30,659 nt of DNA from contig NC_049981.1 of NCBI RefSeq assembly GCF_000003815.2, forward strand, positions 29,284,661-29,315,319. The letters run 5' to 3'. This stretch comes from Branchiostoma floridae (lineage: Eukaryota; Chordata; Leptocardii; Amphioxiformes; Branchiostomatidae). Positions 1 to 10,799 of this stretch are shown piece by piece (position 1 is the stretch's first letter; each line of letters opens with the position of its first letter). Under the pieces are notes generated by a model that saw nothing but the letters and a program-made list of their open reading frames with translations, did no database searches and had not been told where the DNA came from. A program made the translations under genes and the position numbers.

Positions 1-145
1 GCATTTTGTTGTCTTCTAAGTCATACTTTTACGCATTATCAATATCTAGATTATACAAATAAATTGGCGAAAATAACACAGCGGTGCCACAGTTAACGAA
101 CCCCGTAGTGCCGCACCGATGCCCCAAGTGCAGTGAGATACCCCC
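1..145 (-). mobile_element. TTAA-type MITE, partial copy cut by window edge
   Basis: The segment is the reverse complement of the left half of the element at 15540-15782. It has the same internal CTAAGTCAT and CTAGAT blocks and the same terminal GTGCCCCAAGTGCAGTGAGATACC. The terminal base is near 145, followed by TTTC where TTAA is expected. Confidence 0.7.
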
Positions 146-640
146 TTTCAGCACAAGCTTTCTATCAGTCAATCGGCAAATGTGCAGATCCCGGCTATCT
201 CCGAGTTATTACTCCCATGTTAATCGTAGACTTCAGGTCTTTGTTTCATCTAGATATTTATCTACATCTTCATGTGCATCTTTAAAAACGGGCTACGCTT
301 TGATGTCGGTAGATGAAACGGTATGGGGGAGCTCCCATCGTTTGAAGTGGAACCGAGATGAGCTCATTAACGTTAAAAACGTGCAGGCGACGCATCCAGA
401 TCAGTTACCAGGCTTCATCTCTGCCTACTATCTCCCATCCCTTCAGGATTCATCCCAGGCGCTACTCACTAACAAGATTCTTTGATTTCACCCGGCCAAG
501 GCAAGTAAAGCCGCGCCGTGCATACGGTTATCACATGCATGATGAAACAACTAAATGTAACCAGCATGAATATAGTCAGCAGAAAAAACCTGGATAAGTC
601 ACAACTATCTTCAGTGTTGGTTAGGGAAAGTTTAGTTGTT
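146..640. other. No gene recognised
   Basis: Unique-looking sequence. A 133-codon plus-strand frame (84-485) begins inside the MITE end and has no domain or compositional support. Confidence 0.5.
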
Positions 641-654
641 TCATATAATGTTAT

Positions 655-719
655 ATAGTAGTAGTAGTAGTAGCAGTAGTACTAGTAGTAGTAGTAGTAG
701 TAATAGTAGTAGTAGTAGA
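655..719 (+). repeat. TAG/GTA trinucleotide microsatellite
   Basis: About 20 imperfect TAG units with a few interruptions (GCA, ACT, TAA). The minus-strand poly-Leu frame over it is an artefact. Confidence 0.95.
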
Positions 720-784
720 CTGGTCACGTTAATGTTCAAAACAGTTATCATGATAATGAACTTGGTCTTGTTCAACGTTAACCA

Positions 785-1015
785 ATGTTCGTGATATCTA
801 TACCCACCCCAAGAGCTATTTGCCACTCAAAATCATCACAACTTCCGATACATGACATGTCAAACCGGAAGTCCTGCTGCAGTACCATAGGCACCTTTTT
901 ACCTACCAAATATCATGAGGATCCATCAACAGATTCACAAGTTATGCAGCACACACATACATCCGCAGCCACTACAACATAGCACTACCGAAAACATAAC
1001 CTTCTAGGCGAGGAT
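785..1015 (+). repeat. Interspersed family with terminal hairpin, copy 1
   Basis: Contains GGAAGTCCTGCTGCAGTACC and ends with an ACACACATACAT run and ATAACCTTCTAGGCGAGGA. It aligns with 21180-21428. The middle is diverged or deleted relative to that copy. Confidence 0.65.
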
Positions 1016-1070
1016 AAAAATGTCCAGATGTTAGCATCAACATCGCGAGATCATTTTGTATTCTACAATG

Positions 1071-1234
1071 ATTCTTAATCTTACAATGTTTCCGATTGGA
1101 CATCTAAAATTGTCTTCATTCATAGTTAGGGTATAAAAGATCAGTTCTTCCAGATCACTGCTGACGAAGGATAGTGGATTCTATCCGAAACGTTTCCAAA
1201 ACCATATCCAGTTGCTTGAGTAACTACTTTTTGG
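1071..1234 (+). mobile_element. Solo Penelope-type terminal repeat
   Basis: The stretch contains a TATAAAAG-like string at 1132, the hammerhead-like core and a downstream GTTTCCAAAACC...CCAGTTGCTTGAG block. That block matches the GIY-YIG-linked terminus near 27.3-27.56 kb. It is bounded by a 14-bp direct repeat, TGTATTCTACAATG, at 1057-1070 and 1235-1248, which may be a target duplication. No coding sequence accompanies it. Confidence 0.5.
1161..1191 (+). ncRNA. Hammerhead-like ribozyme core in a solo PLE terminus
   Basis: The segment reads CTGACGA, one extra A, then GGATAG, loop TGGATT, CTATCC and GAAAC. GGATAG and CTATCC pair perfectly as stem II, and CTGACGA and GAAAC are the invariant core segments of a hammerhead. 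CAGT and ACTG upstream (1142-1160) could form part of stem I. PLEs are known to encode hammerheads in their terminal repeats. I could not place a convincing stem III and NUH cleavage site, so activity is unproven. Confidence 0.5.
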
Positions 1235-1387
1235 TGTATTCTACAATGGTATCTTTGGGAGTACAGCATCAGCATATTAAGTTTTATAAGTTCTCTACTG
1301 TTTCTAACAGCACATTGATGTATCATTTTTCTTTTCCCGTTATCGTGACCTGATTGCTTTACTACCAATCCAGGAAGCGTGACTTAA

Positions 1388-1674
1388 GGTGCACTCTCAC
1401 TGGACTTGGGGCACGCTTGCGGCATTGCTGGGTTCGTTCACTGTGTCACTGTTTTGTTGTTTTCTCCGATTTTCTATAATTTTTTAATTATTAAAAAATA
1501 TAAATTATAAATTATAAATGATTAATATTTAGAAATATTGCGTAATACGTAAAAGTATGACTTAGAAGATGACAAAATACACAAAAAGTTCGTTCTTTAT
1601 CTCTGAAATTCGTTTGAGTATCATTCGAACCCCGCAATGCCGCAAGCGTGCCCCAAGTCCAGTGAGAGTGCACC
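1388..1674. mobile_element. TTAA-type MITE, complete copy (287 bp)
   Basis: Terminal inverted repeats begin GGTGCACTCTCACTGGACTT and match over 48 of the first 49 positions. The left flank is TTAA (1384-1387) and the right flank TTTA (1675-1678), a TTAA target duplication with one change. The interior is very AT-rich and non-coding. A TTAA target site is typical of piggyBac and Kolobok transposons; which superfamily mobilised this family is not shown. Confidence 0.85.
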
Positions 1675-1679
1675 TTTAT

Positions 1680-3255
1680 ATTATCAAAGAGTTGATTATT
1701 GCAAGTTAAACATTGTTCCTGCTGGTTAGGCGCCAGTCCATATTCAATCAGTTTGTGCCACTGAATAGAGTATTAAGCTCCCGAAGTTGTCGCAAATATC
1801 ACGAGGTTTTACGTGACATAAATACGTGATTTAAAAATCATGGGACGATAAAGTACCACTTTACGACAACATTTGCTTCTGAAAAGGTCGACTCAGTTTC
1901 CACATAAAATGTGAAGTATGGGAGTCATAAACATTAGTATGATTTAGCAGTAATGAACAATTGGCTGGGTGTGCGGGGATGCGATCATTCGTGGTGCGAA
2001 AGAAATGAGTGACTTTCGACCGCAATTTCAACGGCTCTGAAGAATCGATACAGCAGACATTAGCTGTCTAAATGAGTCCCAAAGTTGAAGAGGAGTGGGG
2101 ATATGCAATCTGAGCAATTTACTAAACATGCATGAAAATGTCTGCCACAGAGTACTTTACTTTGAAGCAAAGCGGACGTTCGCTTGAAAAGTGACAGACA
2201 TGCAAACTTTTTCGACTTGGATTTGTATACAGAAAAACAAGCCCTGAAAAATTAGGTGGACCGGATGTTGGACCGATTAAAAAATTAACAGATTATTTTA
2301 TCAGGCATTCACACGTTTTGGCGCTTGCAGGTGGAAGAAAATAACAAGAGTAAGGTAGAGTAGAGTTTATAGTAATTTCTACCAAGTTTTACAGCAATCT
2401 TACAGGTGCAGGTAGCATTGTAGGATTTTAAAACGCCAGTGTAAGTCTAATACTTCACCAAACAGATTTCTTTGTAGTGAAATGGACCATTGGTATGAGC
2501 CATACTGCATCAGTCCTTTGGACCTGAACCGGACCTAGACCTGAATTTTCTGTACCGGTACCCAACCATTTACCAGACATCTTTGTCCCCCATAGCGTTC
2601 TTTAGATCCTCGATCTGCAAACCCACATCCCGGGCAAGTTGGTCTACATAAGATTAAAAAATGAATGAAAACTTTTTTTTCAATCTGCACCGTTCTGAAC
2701 TATGATTACAACACGGCGCCAGTGAAATGTTAAACCCAGGATCATCCCAAAATTGCTGAGGAAATCTAAATTATTTTGTGTATAAGATTGAGATGCGACT
2801 GGGACGTTTTTTTTTAAATCTATCTATAAGAAGATGTCAGGATGAAACATCTGATACGCACAGCTGTATTCAGAGATAGCTTCTCGCCTTTGGCCTAAAC
2901 AAATCAAAACTAAGTCACGAAAAGACGTGCAGTCAAAATGCAGAATTTCTTTGCATCAAATGGAACACTACATCAGAATCTATGAATATAGTAACTCGGC
3001 ATAAAAACGTTTGAAATATCAAATTTGGTGGATCATATTTCCGTTGTTTCTGCATTAATTTCAATGTACCATAAATTTAGATACATTGGAGTTAGAGGAA
3101 AGCTTCCTACTGGTTTGCCTTGTATGTACCATATCTGGAACCATACCCATAGCTCATTCTGTCAATTTCCTTTACGTATTGAAAATAGTTCAAAATTGCA
3201 GTTGTAAAGTGTCAAGGCTGTTGCGTTATTGAAACTAAGTATTTGTGGTTAGTGT
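1680..3255. other. Gene-free stretch
   Basis: Apart from the repeat copy at 2470-2575 I see only unique AT-rich sequence. Frames are short and stop-rich on both strands. Confidence 0.5.
2470..2575 (-). repeat. Second copy of the GGTACCGGTACAG repeat
   Basis: Reverse orientation relative to 27897-28050; contains GTAGTGAAATGGACCATTGG, several GGACCTGAACC-type strings and TGTACCGGTACCCAACCA. Boundaries are approximate. Confidence 0.5.
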
Positions 3256-3259
3256 TCAC

Positions 3260-4380
3260 GCAAGATTTGTAGAATGGGCTCCGAAGGAAACGACCATACT
3301 TGTAACGTTGCCATCTCAAAATGTGAAAGCTATGACGTACCAGACATTAAATGCAAGATAGTGTTTTTATGACCCAATTCAAATTTGCCAAGGGATATGA
3401 AGGATGAGTTTGGACGGAAACGACTTTGATTCAAAGAAGAAGAGAACGGTCTACAACTCCTGATTGGAAGTGGATTTAAAACCAGATGATTTAAAGTTTT
3501 ACAGCGGCCTACATGAGTGGTTCATACGTTAACGCTGTCACCGGAGAGTGTGAAGGCTGTAGCCGTGATGGTACCTTGAAACTTCATGTTTTGATGATAT
3601 GAAGTCAGAAACGACATTCAACTCCCTAATATTTTTAACAGGACCCGACAATATGAACGGAGACAAAAAAGACATCCAACAAGGCACCTCCAGATTGAAA
3701 GAAGATGCAGAAATTCTAAAACGTCCATCGGATTTTAGAGCTCTTACTAATACTTGTAGTATTGCCGCCTAGACATCACTGTAGGTGAAAGTTGTGATGG
3801 AGACTTACGTATACCCCAATTTTTAGAGGCCAACTCTTTGTTAAGGAATGTGCTGCTTAACCCCATGTTACAGAAGCGGTGGATCGCACATTTCAAGACA
3901 AAGACTGAAGTTTTTCCAGTCAAAACTTTGCATCTTCAATTTTTGTGTTGAGAATTACAGTTCAAATTTGATACAAAGTTTGGGTGGATCAAATCGCTAT
4001 CCGATACCATGAACGTTGTGAGATCTGAGTGGTAGATGGTTTAATCATTCCGTCAAAATCTCTTCAAAACATTTGAAGGGTGAACCTGGAAGAAGAAGAG
4101 GAAGTATTTTGACAACCGTTTATCGGACGACGAGAGTAGATCAAACTTGTAATGTTGTAGTTCAGCCGTCTGTGACGGTTGTGATGTATCGAAGATTGTA
4201 TGCTATATATAGACGGTGTGTTCATCATTCGATCCAAATCTCTCTCAGAACATTTAAAGGATGGGCTGCGACGGAAATGACATTCACACAAAGAGGAAGG
4301 CAATTTACAACTTCTGATTGGTACGTCAACACAGCACTTGATCGATCTGGGCATACATCACTGACAACGTGAGTCTACTG
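3260..4380. repeat. Old degenerate repeat block, about 200-bp units
   Basis: Related segments start near 3390, 4040 and 4225, each with an AAGGATGAG/AAGGGTGAA/AAGGATGGG core and a GACGGAAA or GAAGAAG run. Two of them end in CTACAACTCCTGATTGG or TTACAACTTCTGATTGG. Independent matches are ACTTGTAA(C/T)GTTG at 3299 and 4147, and GTGTGAAAGCT / GTGTGAAGGCTG / GGTGAAAGTTGTGATGG at about 3324, 3549 and 3787. Short conceptual peptides such as CESCDG suggest that it might derive from a repeat-encoding exon, now full of stops. Confidence 0.45.
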
Positions 4381-4384
4381 GTCG

Positions 4385-4925
4385 GGTTCTCGGCTAACTA
4401 CTGTTGGCACGTTGACGCCTTGTCAAGCAACGTTTTCCAATCTACTGAAATGCTGACGATTATGACAATGGTTATGATGATAAAAGAAAAGTTCAGTACT
4501 GTCAGCATCGTCTAGTAAGAACATTATACTTTGTTGAGGTAACGTGTTATGACTTGTGAATTAGATGTATATTGTTATCATTTTCAAATTTGACCCTGCG
4601 TCCTTGTAACGCTTCCTCGCCGAGAGCAACGGAAATTCCGTTTCAGAACCGCTTCCACCCACATGCCTCTGTGGAGTATTTCATTTCCATTTTCATGTTG
4701 TCCATTAGTCAAGTGCAGAATCCCATGCGCGAGTGGATCACCAATTTCAATGATACCCTTACAGATATCAATTTGTTTTCGTTCTTCGTGTTTAGTTTAA
4801 TTTGAAGACAAAATATCAATTCCTCTTTTGATTTTAGCAGTCTTGTCGGGATGAGAAGCTGATGTTAAGCACAAACTTTTTAAAAACAAGACACAAAAAA
4901 GGCAACTCCGTAGCATGTCCAGGTC
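4385..4925. other. Gene-free stretch
   Basis: No repeat or coding signal recognised; the 77-codon frame at 4572-4805 looks random. Confidence 0.45.
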
Positions 4926-4929
4926 AAAA

Positions 4930-5165
4930 GATACAAAAAATGAAGTTCTGCTGCAGTACCAAGGCCACATATCAGGGGGCCCAAAATTGAACTTAACCTT
5001 CGCCTTCTCAAACCCTAACGACATACCAAACATAATTGTAATACATTTAGAGGTTCTAAAGTAATGCCGACCACAAATATCCGAAAAGACAGACACAAAC
5101 ACACAGACACAAACAGACACGCCAAAACTATACCGCCATTTTTTATGGAGGTAAAATAGACTAAA
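4930..5165 (+). repeat. Interspersed family with terminal hairpin, copy 2
   Basis: Contains GAAGTTCTGCTGCAGTACCA and CAGGGGGCCCAAAAT, then a CAGACACAAACACACAGACA run and ACCGCCATTTTTTATGGAGG, where CCAT and ATGG pair. An open frame on the minus strand (4797-5201) is its antisense and is not credible as a gene. Confidence 0.65.
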
Positions 5166-5169
5166 TGGG

Positions 5170-5865
5170 TCCTGGTCTTTAATGAGTGGCAAACAGACCA
5201 ACCTCTAAGGAAGGGTAATCTATTGGGAAGATTCATATCATACTTGCGTAAATGATGTTGATCTAAATCGTGAACTAAGCCATCAATCACCACAGCATTA
5301 TTAATTACCGATTACATCAACTAAGACCAATCATGGTAATCTAATTTCAAGCCATACCGATTATGGTAATCTGATTAATTTCTAACTAAACCATCGTCAA
5401 TGTCAACTGTGATATTGCGCTTCATGATGCATGGATGACTTAAGAGCTTCAATCTTAATTATATTTATATCGATCGTTATTGTTTACTGGGTTTATCTCA
5501 CATTCTGATGCCCTGGCAACACTCGACCTTGAATTCTGTTTTGTCATTTATCAGAATGTGTCAAGCTATCAGTTATCTGCGCTTATTTAAATAAGAAATT
5601 TCTTATACTTTCGTTTTAAACTGTACTTTGTCGGCCTGGTAAAGGATATACTAATCCTGCTGCCCACACCTCTTAGGTTTTTATTCTGAGAATCTCAATA
5701 AATAAAACCACTCGAACTCCAAAGTCTTTCCCAACGCTGACAGACTTTGTGTTAGGACTTTGCCCTCGCAGTTACGAAAGCTACAAGACACGCCTACGTT
5801 CTCCGGCTGCAATACTGCTTTTACTTGGTCATATTTGTTTTGAACAATACACCAGTTCACTACTT
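5170..5865. other. Gene-free stretch with short TGGTAATCT repeats
   Basis: ATGGTAATCT recurs at 5333 and 5364 amid related ATTACCGATTA strings; otherwise nothing was recognised. Confidence 0.45.
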
Positions 5866-5867
5866 CT

Positions 5868-6575
5868 TCATCAGAGAAAATCGTCCTTTTAAAATCTGTA
5901 CGATGCTGCTAGTCTTCGTGACATTGCACTCAACGACGAGGGGCATTTACAAAGACAGGCCGCGACAGCCGCAAGTTCGTCGTACCAAAAGTTGAAGGAC
6001 AGATACCAAACGTCTACAGCTAACATTTGGCAACAAGTTACAACTACATCAGAGAAAAAACGTCATTTTGAATCTGAACGATGCTGCTAGACTCCGCCAT
6101 TGCACTCGACGACGAGACACGCCGCGACGGCATTTCACAAGTTGACCGAACCGAAACTCAAGTTGAAGGAAAGATGCCAAATGTCTACAAGTAACTTTTG
6201 AGGACTGTCCTTGCACTCAACAACGAGGAGCATCTACAAAGACACGCCGCGACTGTCGAAAGTTCGCCGAACTAAAACTCAAGTTGAAGGAAAGATGCCA
6301 AATGTCTACCACTAAGTTTTGAGGAGCGTCATTTCAATCAACAACGAGGAGCATCTACAAAGACATACCGGGACTGCCACAAGTTCGCCGAACCGAAACT
6401 CAAGTTGAAGGAAAGATGCCAAATGTCTACAAGTAACTTTTAAGGAGTGTCCTTGCACTCAACGACGAGGAGCATTTACAAAGACACACCGGGACTGCCA
6501 CAAGTTCGTCGAACCAAAACTCAAGTTGAAGGACAAATGCCAAATATCTACAACTAACTTTTGGCAGCAAGGTAG
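5868..6575. repeat. Tandem array, five units, 121-bp period
   Basis: The string GTTGAAGGA recurs at 5991, 6162, 6283, 6404 and 6525, giving one 171-bp step and three exact 121-bp steps. Units share GACGAGGAGCATCTACAAAG, CGAAACTCAAGTTGAAGG and AAATGTCTACAA. The first two units carry an extra 50-bp piece with ATCAGAGAAAA and ACGATGCTGCTAG. No frame runs through. Confidence 0.9.
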
Positions 6576-6579
6576 CAAA

Positions 6580-8780
6580 GCGATGGGTTCAGTGATGAAG
6601 TTAGACTACGTTTGCCGATGACATGATAACACACAAAAAACGCTAGTTGACCTCTGCTGACCTACGGTTTCCACAGAGGCTGCGTGCTGAGCTGGGGTCA
6701 CCACAGGTCCGAAAATATATGTGGCAATTTCGAACCAGCGCACAGAGTTCCGCCCAATCTCCTGGATATTAACGGCGCGGTAGGATGTGGGACATAATCA
6801 GAATCATTCATCAGCGTGCGAATGTGCTCATACGTATGGCTACCCATGAGGAGGAGATTCAATTACATTTCCAAGACCATGTCTTTGTCTACGAACGCCG
6901 CACGAATTACAAGTGAGAGAAACAATACCATTGAAAGTCGTGAACTATTAGGATGAAACGTTTCACAATTAAATTGAATCTCATACGTCTGTGTGACACA
7001 AACTCTGCTGTCCGGGGGTGTAACTGGTCCCATCCAGGAAGCCGGCGGATGTTGCGTGGGCTCCTATAAGCGAGATTTAATCAAGCTACAATCTCATAAA
7101 TACTTCTTATTTCTATTTGTTGACTTGGCTGTCTACTGCATACAGCCAGGGCTGCCCGACTAGCCTTTGGCTATCATAACGTGCTAGCCCCATCAACATT
7201 TAGTCAGCACAGGACATCAAGTACCATTGAGAGTTTTTTTTTTAAATCAAAAGTTATGCTAAGTAGTGTTCTCATTATTTTTCTCTTTCACTTTTGCATC
7301 CAGCAACAACAAAAAAACTCCTCTTCAAAATCACCACAGACATATTAAATATACTGTGGTGTGAAGAACAGTTTGCATGCAACTAGCCATTGAAGGAAAG
7401 CATCGGCAGATGATTGACTGTGTTAAGAAGACACATCCTGTCATGAAATCTTTATTTCTCGGCGGTATGACCAAGGCAATTGCCTTGAACCCACCTTGTA
7501 CATGTTGCGACAGTAGAGCACCACGGCAAGGGCAATGTCTGGCACCGGGAAGACTTACATAACCAATCGATAGCACTTATATAACAAGACGAATGCTTAA
7601 TGAGACGTCTCTGATCATATTAGAAACGTGAAGAAGAAAAATGGCCAAGAATATTCTAACGAAATATGATGTTAAATTGGATTGAGAAGGAAGGAAGCAG
7701 CAACTAACATTAAAGCGGCAGGCCTACTCTGCCTAATTCATGATATTGTGCGCCGAAAATGTCAAGCAGAGATTTCCTGCAGTCATTCCTAACACTTATG
7801 GTAAGGTTTCAGGGTTGGTTATATATTCGTTCTATTTTCAGACTGCGGTGTGGGGATTTCACAGAGGCAAGACCGTACAAAGACTGTTGGTTGTCCAAAA
7901 AAAGACAGATTTCTCAGACAAATCTTCTCAACGGTGTTTTTGTGCGCCCTCGAAGGTGTTCTAGTGACACCTCAATGATCACCAAGGTCTTACAACAATC
8001 GCTCAATGATCTCTAAGGTTTGCCAATGCGTAAGCCCGATGACCAAGGAATTACATTTGCTCGCTCACCAATTGCTCAACAGTCTCTGCCCCACGGAAAC
8101 GAGGCATTTCTGCAATGTGTAACATTGAGTGGGCAGCGTACATTGCCGCCACCAACCCATTTGCTTTCATTGATAAAGAGGCTGTTTTTTTCACATCCCT
8201 TTTCACAACCCTCATTTTAGCTTTATTTCCAACGTTTTGCTGACCGTCTGTCACCTTACTTATGGCAATTCTGACTTGTTCACATTGCACTGAAACTTCG
8301 TTTGAATCAAAGTTGAAGTTGAGTATGGATTCTCCTGTCAATTCGACAGATGAGCAGACAGACAGGTATTTGCCTTCTCCACCCTCTCGTCTATTGGAGC
8401 ACTAAGTCGCCAGGGAAACTGTATGCTAATTTTTTTCCAACCCCTCACATCCTTGGTCGGAAGTCCTCCTAGGAGACGGATACTCCGAACAACAAAGCTG
8501 CATCTGCTGGAGCCGCCTCACACGTTGAATAGAGTATATTTATTCAGTGGCGTACCAACCTGGTGAAGCCATTCCTGTGTAATTGTCTCTCCCTACTTGT
8601 AGACTCTCTACTATCAGCAACGCTGCCTGAGAGTCTGTGTAATGCACTTTGTCACATTTGCTAATAGATACACAAATAAACCTAATGAAGCTATTCACGT
8701 TTGCTTTCAAGTTCTCTGTGATCATCACCACCGCAGGAGTCTCCAGCCGTATACACCTACCTAGTACCTACATACACCTC
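6580..8780. other. Gene-free stretch
   Basis: No domain, RNA or mobile-element signature was recognised. Frames of 60-96 codons overlap one another on both strands, as expected by chance. A T-rich tract ending in CAG near 7837-7840 resembles an acceptor but no supported exon follows. Confidence 0.45.
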
Positions 8781-8816
8781 TCACTCACTCATGGCAGGGT
8801 ATTGTCGCTCTCTTTG

Positions 8817-8927
8817 AGGAGAACTGTTCCAGACTGTTCTGCATCTTGTAGTCTGTGGCCAGGTGGGACCTAGCTGTTTCTGCAGGTTGTCTCTCCACCT
8901 GGTGCATGGCCTCCCTCTGCGTCTCCT
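8817..8927 (-). pseudogene. Possible LINE C-terminal remnant
   Basis: The minus strand encodes WRRRRGRPCTRWRDNLQKQL followed by GPTWPQ. A GRP-TRW-D motif of this kind commonly ends RTE/jockey-like endonuclease-reverse transcriptase proteins. Only this tail is present, with a stop shortly after, so it is a short remnant. It could also be a chance basic frame. Confidence 0.45.
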
Positions 8928-9064
8928 CCATTCACATACACCAGGAGCCGCAAAAGGCTTCCTCAAACAGCAGGTGTTCGATTTCCTTTAAGTCAGTAAT
9001 CCTTACTTGGAGAAGAAAGTCGGCTGCATTCAATACCTCTGGCCTTGTCAGATCGGAGATTTAA

Positions 9065-10545
9065 GGCACCATCGAAGGGTCGAGAAAGGTCTTTGACGAG
9101 CATCCCGAGCGGGTAATACAGGATCACAACTTTATAAGCCTTTATAGAACCTCGTCGGACTCAGCGACGTGACGTGAGGACCCCGGCCATTTACAGGGCT
9201 CAGAGCTGGTAAGACCTTAATCTGGTTTGCGTCACGGGATTACCGTTTGGGAGTTAACTATTCATCACTGTACCATGCAATATACAAGCTTTATATATGG
9301 ACACGACAGAAAGTACAGTCACTTTTGTATGGCCAACTATAAACAAAAAAAAGAGAAATAATACAGAATATACCTTACAATTCTACTGATTAAGCAGTAT
9401 AGGATAATAAGATTCTACAGATTAAACAATATATGATAATGAGGGAAAACCTCTATACAATCAGGTGGAGCTAAACGTGTCACTATCTTTTCTAATCACA
9501 AAGCAATCTTTTATGTATTTACCTATCTTAGCAATATGAGGACTGTCGGATCTAAAGATATAGTCAAATCTACTTCTGGTCTTGAAATCTGTAGTATCCG
9601 AGTACTTTTGCGGTCAAAACGTTGGGTGTGCAGGCGCATGAATCAAAATAGGAAGTTTTTCATTCCACTGGTACATTGCCTTTTTGAAACATAATTGTAT
9701 CAAAACCAATGTCTACTCCAGTTTATGAAATCCGATTATCAAAAAACTTCTTTACGGCAATTATCCAGCATCGATTCATCCCTTACTATGTGTGTGATGC
9801 CCTCCACCCTGCAGGCAGCGAAATCTATAAAATCGCTTTAAAACATGAGATTGGTTCTGGTTGACCTTAGCTTTCCAATCTACCCTCACCAAGGTCAACA
9901 AGTTGAATGTATTGGACAAAAGAATACAGCTAAGCCATGTAATCCATAGAAACAGCCCATTATTCCATACAGTCGAGTTGATTTAATTTCAGTTGACGTA
10001 TGAAAAGATATTGCCGCCGAGATGTCCGCTTACGCACACAGCCAGCCGTATCCAGGATTACTTCATTTAAAATGCAAGAGTAGCTATATACAAAATACAT
10101 TCGTCTGCTTCGTGCTGAGACTTATCGGCGTTTCGCCGTAACGATGCAAGTCCATTGTGCGGCGTGTTTCCCTGTGACGTCACAACTTCTAATCTGAACA
10201 ACCGCCGCTGCAATGTTTATGGAGTGAATAGATCTGAGTATCACAGCCAGTCATTCGGGACTCATCACTGACTCTGGGTCTTAAAAACGGTAACAGATAT
10301 TTCTCATAGTCTGGTGAATTTGTAAGACAAAAATCTGGTTTCTAGTTTAGCTAGAGGGAACAGTAGTGTTTATATTATTTCTCACAAAGTGCTTTGTCAT
10401 TGGAACGGATGATACGGATGTAAAACTCACGCTTCGTAAAGCAGTGTAGGCTTTGAAAGTATCGCTGGATAAGTTTTGCGGTAATAGATAAAAAGAAAGA
10501 AGTTTCCAAAGTTGCACCTAGCCGTAACAAGCCACAAAGGCATCT
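9065..10545. other. Gene-free stretch
   Basis: Only the 32-bp duplication at 9381 stands out. No open frame of note. Confidence 0.45.
9381..9444. repeat. 32-bp tandem duplication
   Basis: TTCTACTGATTAAGCAGTAT at 9381 and TTCTACAGATTAAACAATAT at 9413 begin two diverged 32-bp units. No gene context. Confidence 0.8.
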
Positions 10546-10547
10546 AT

Positions 10548-10755
10548 TAAAGTTTATTGTTCCGGGGAAATTCCCCGGCTCTTTTCGACAAGCGGCCGCG
10601 GACCACGGCTTAGCATCCCGTCCTAATAACTGCAACCCTTTCCGGTAGCGTACATGTCGGATGCGAAACACAGCCGGAATCGAACTCACGGCTTCTAGTT
10701 CTACCCACTTCTAGATGCAGGGCCGCTAACCGCTGGACTACGCGCGCTACCTAAA
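10548..10755 (-). mobile_element. tRNA-derived SINE, minus strand
   Basis: On the minus strand, TAGTCCAGCGGTTAGC (A box) and GAGTTCGATTCC (B box) mark a tRNA-like head with an extended variable region. The body continues leftward and ends in a perfect hairpin, CCGGGGAA-A-TTCCCCGG (10562-10578), followed by AATAAAC. No target duplication was identified. A real tRNA gene would not carry this body. Confidence 0.65.
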
Positions 10756-10799
10756 ATACATCACACTACCTAAAATACACGGTTTGATGCAAAATGCAC

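Noticed and set aside
84-485. 133-codon plus-strand open frame
   Set aside because: It starts inside a MITE end, has no domain and no splice or codon support.
641-826. Minus-strand frame with a poly-Leu tail
   Set aside because: Produced by translation of the TAG microsatellite.
4797-5201. 134-codon minus-strand frame
   Set aside because: Mostly antisense of an interspersed repeat and its CA-rich tract.
10677-10755. Functional tRNA gene on the minus strand
   Set aside because: Head is followed by a SINE-like body and tail, and the cloverleaf has an irregular extended variable region.
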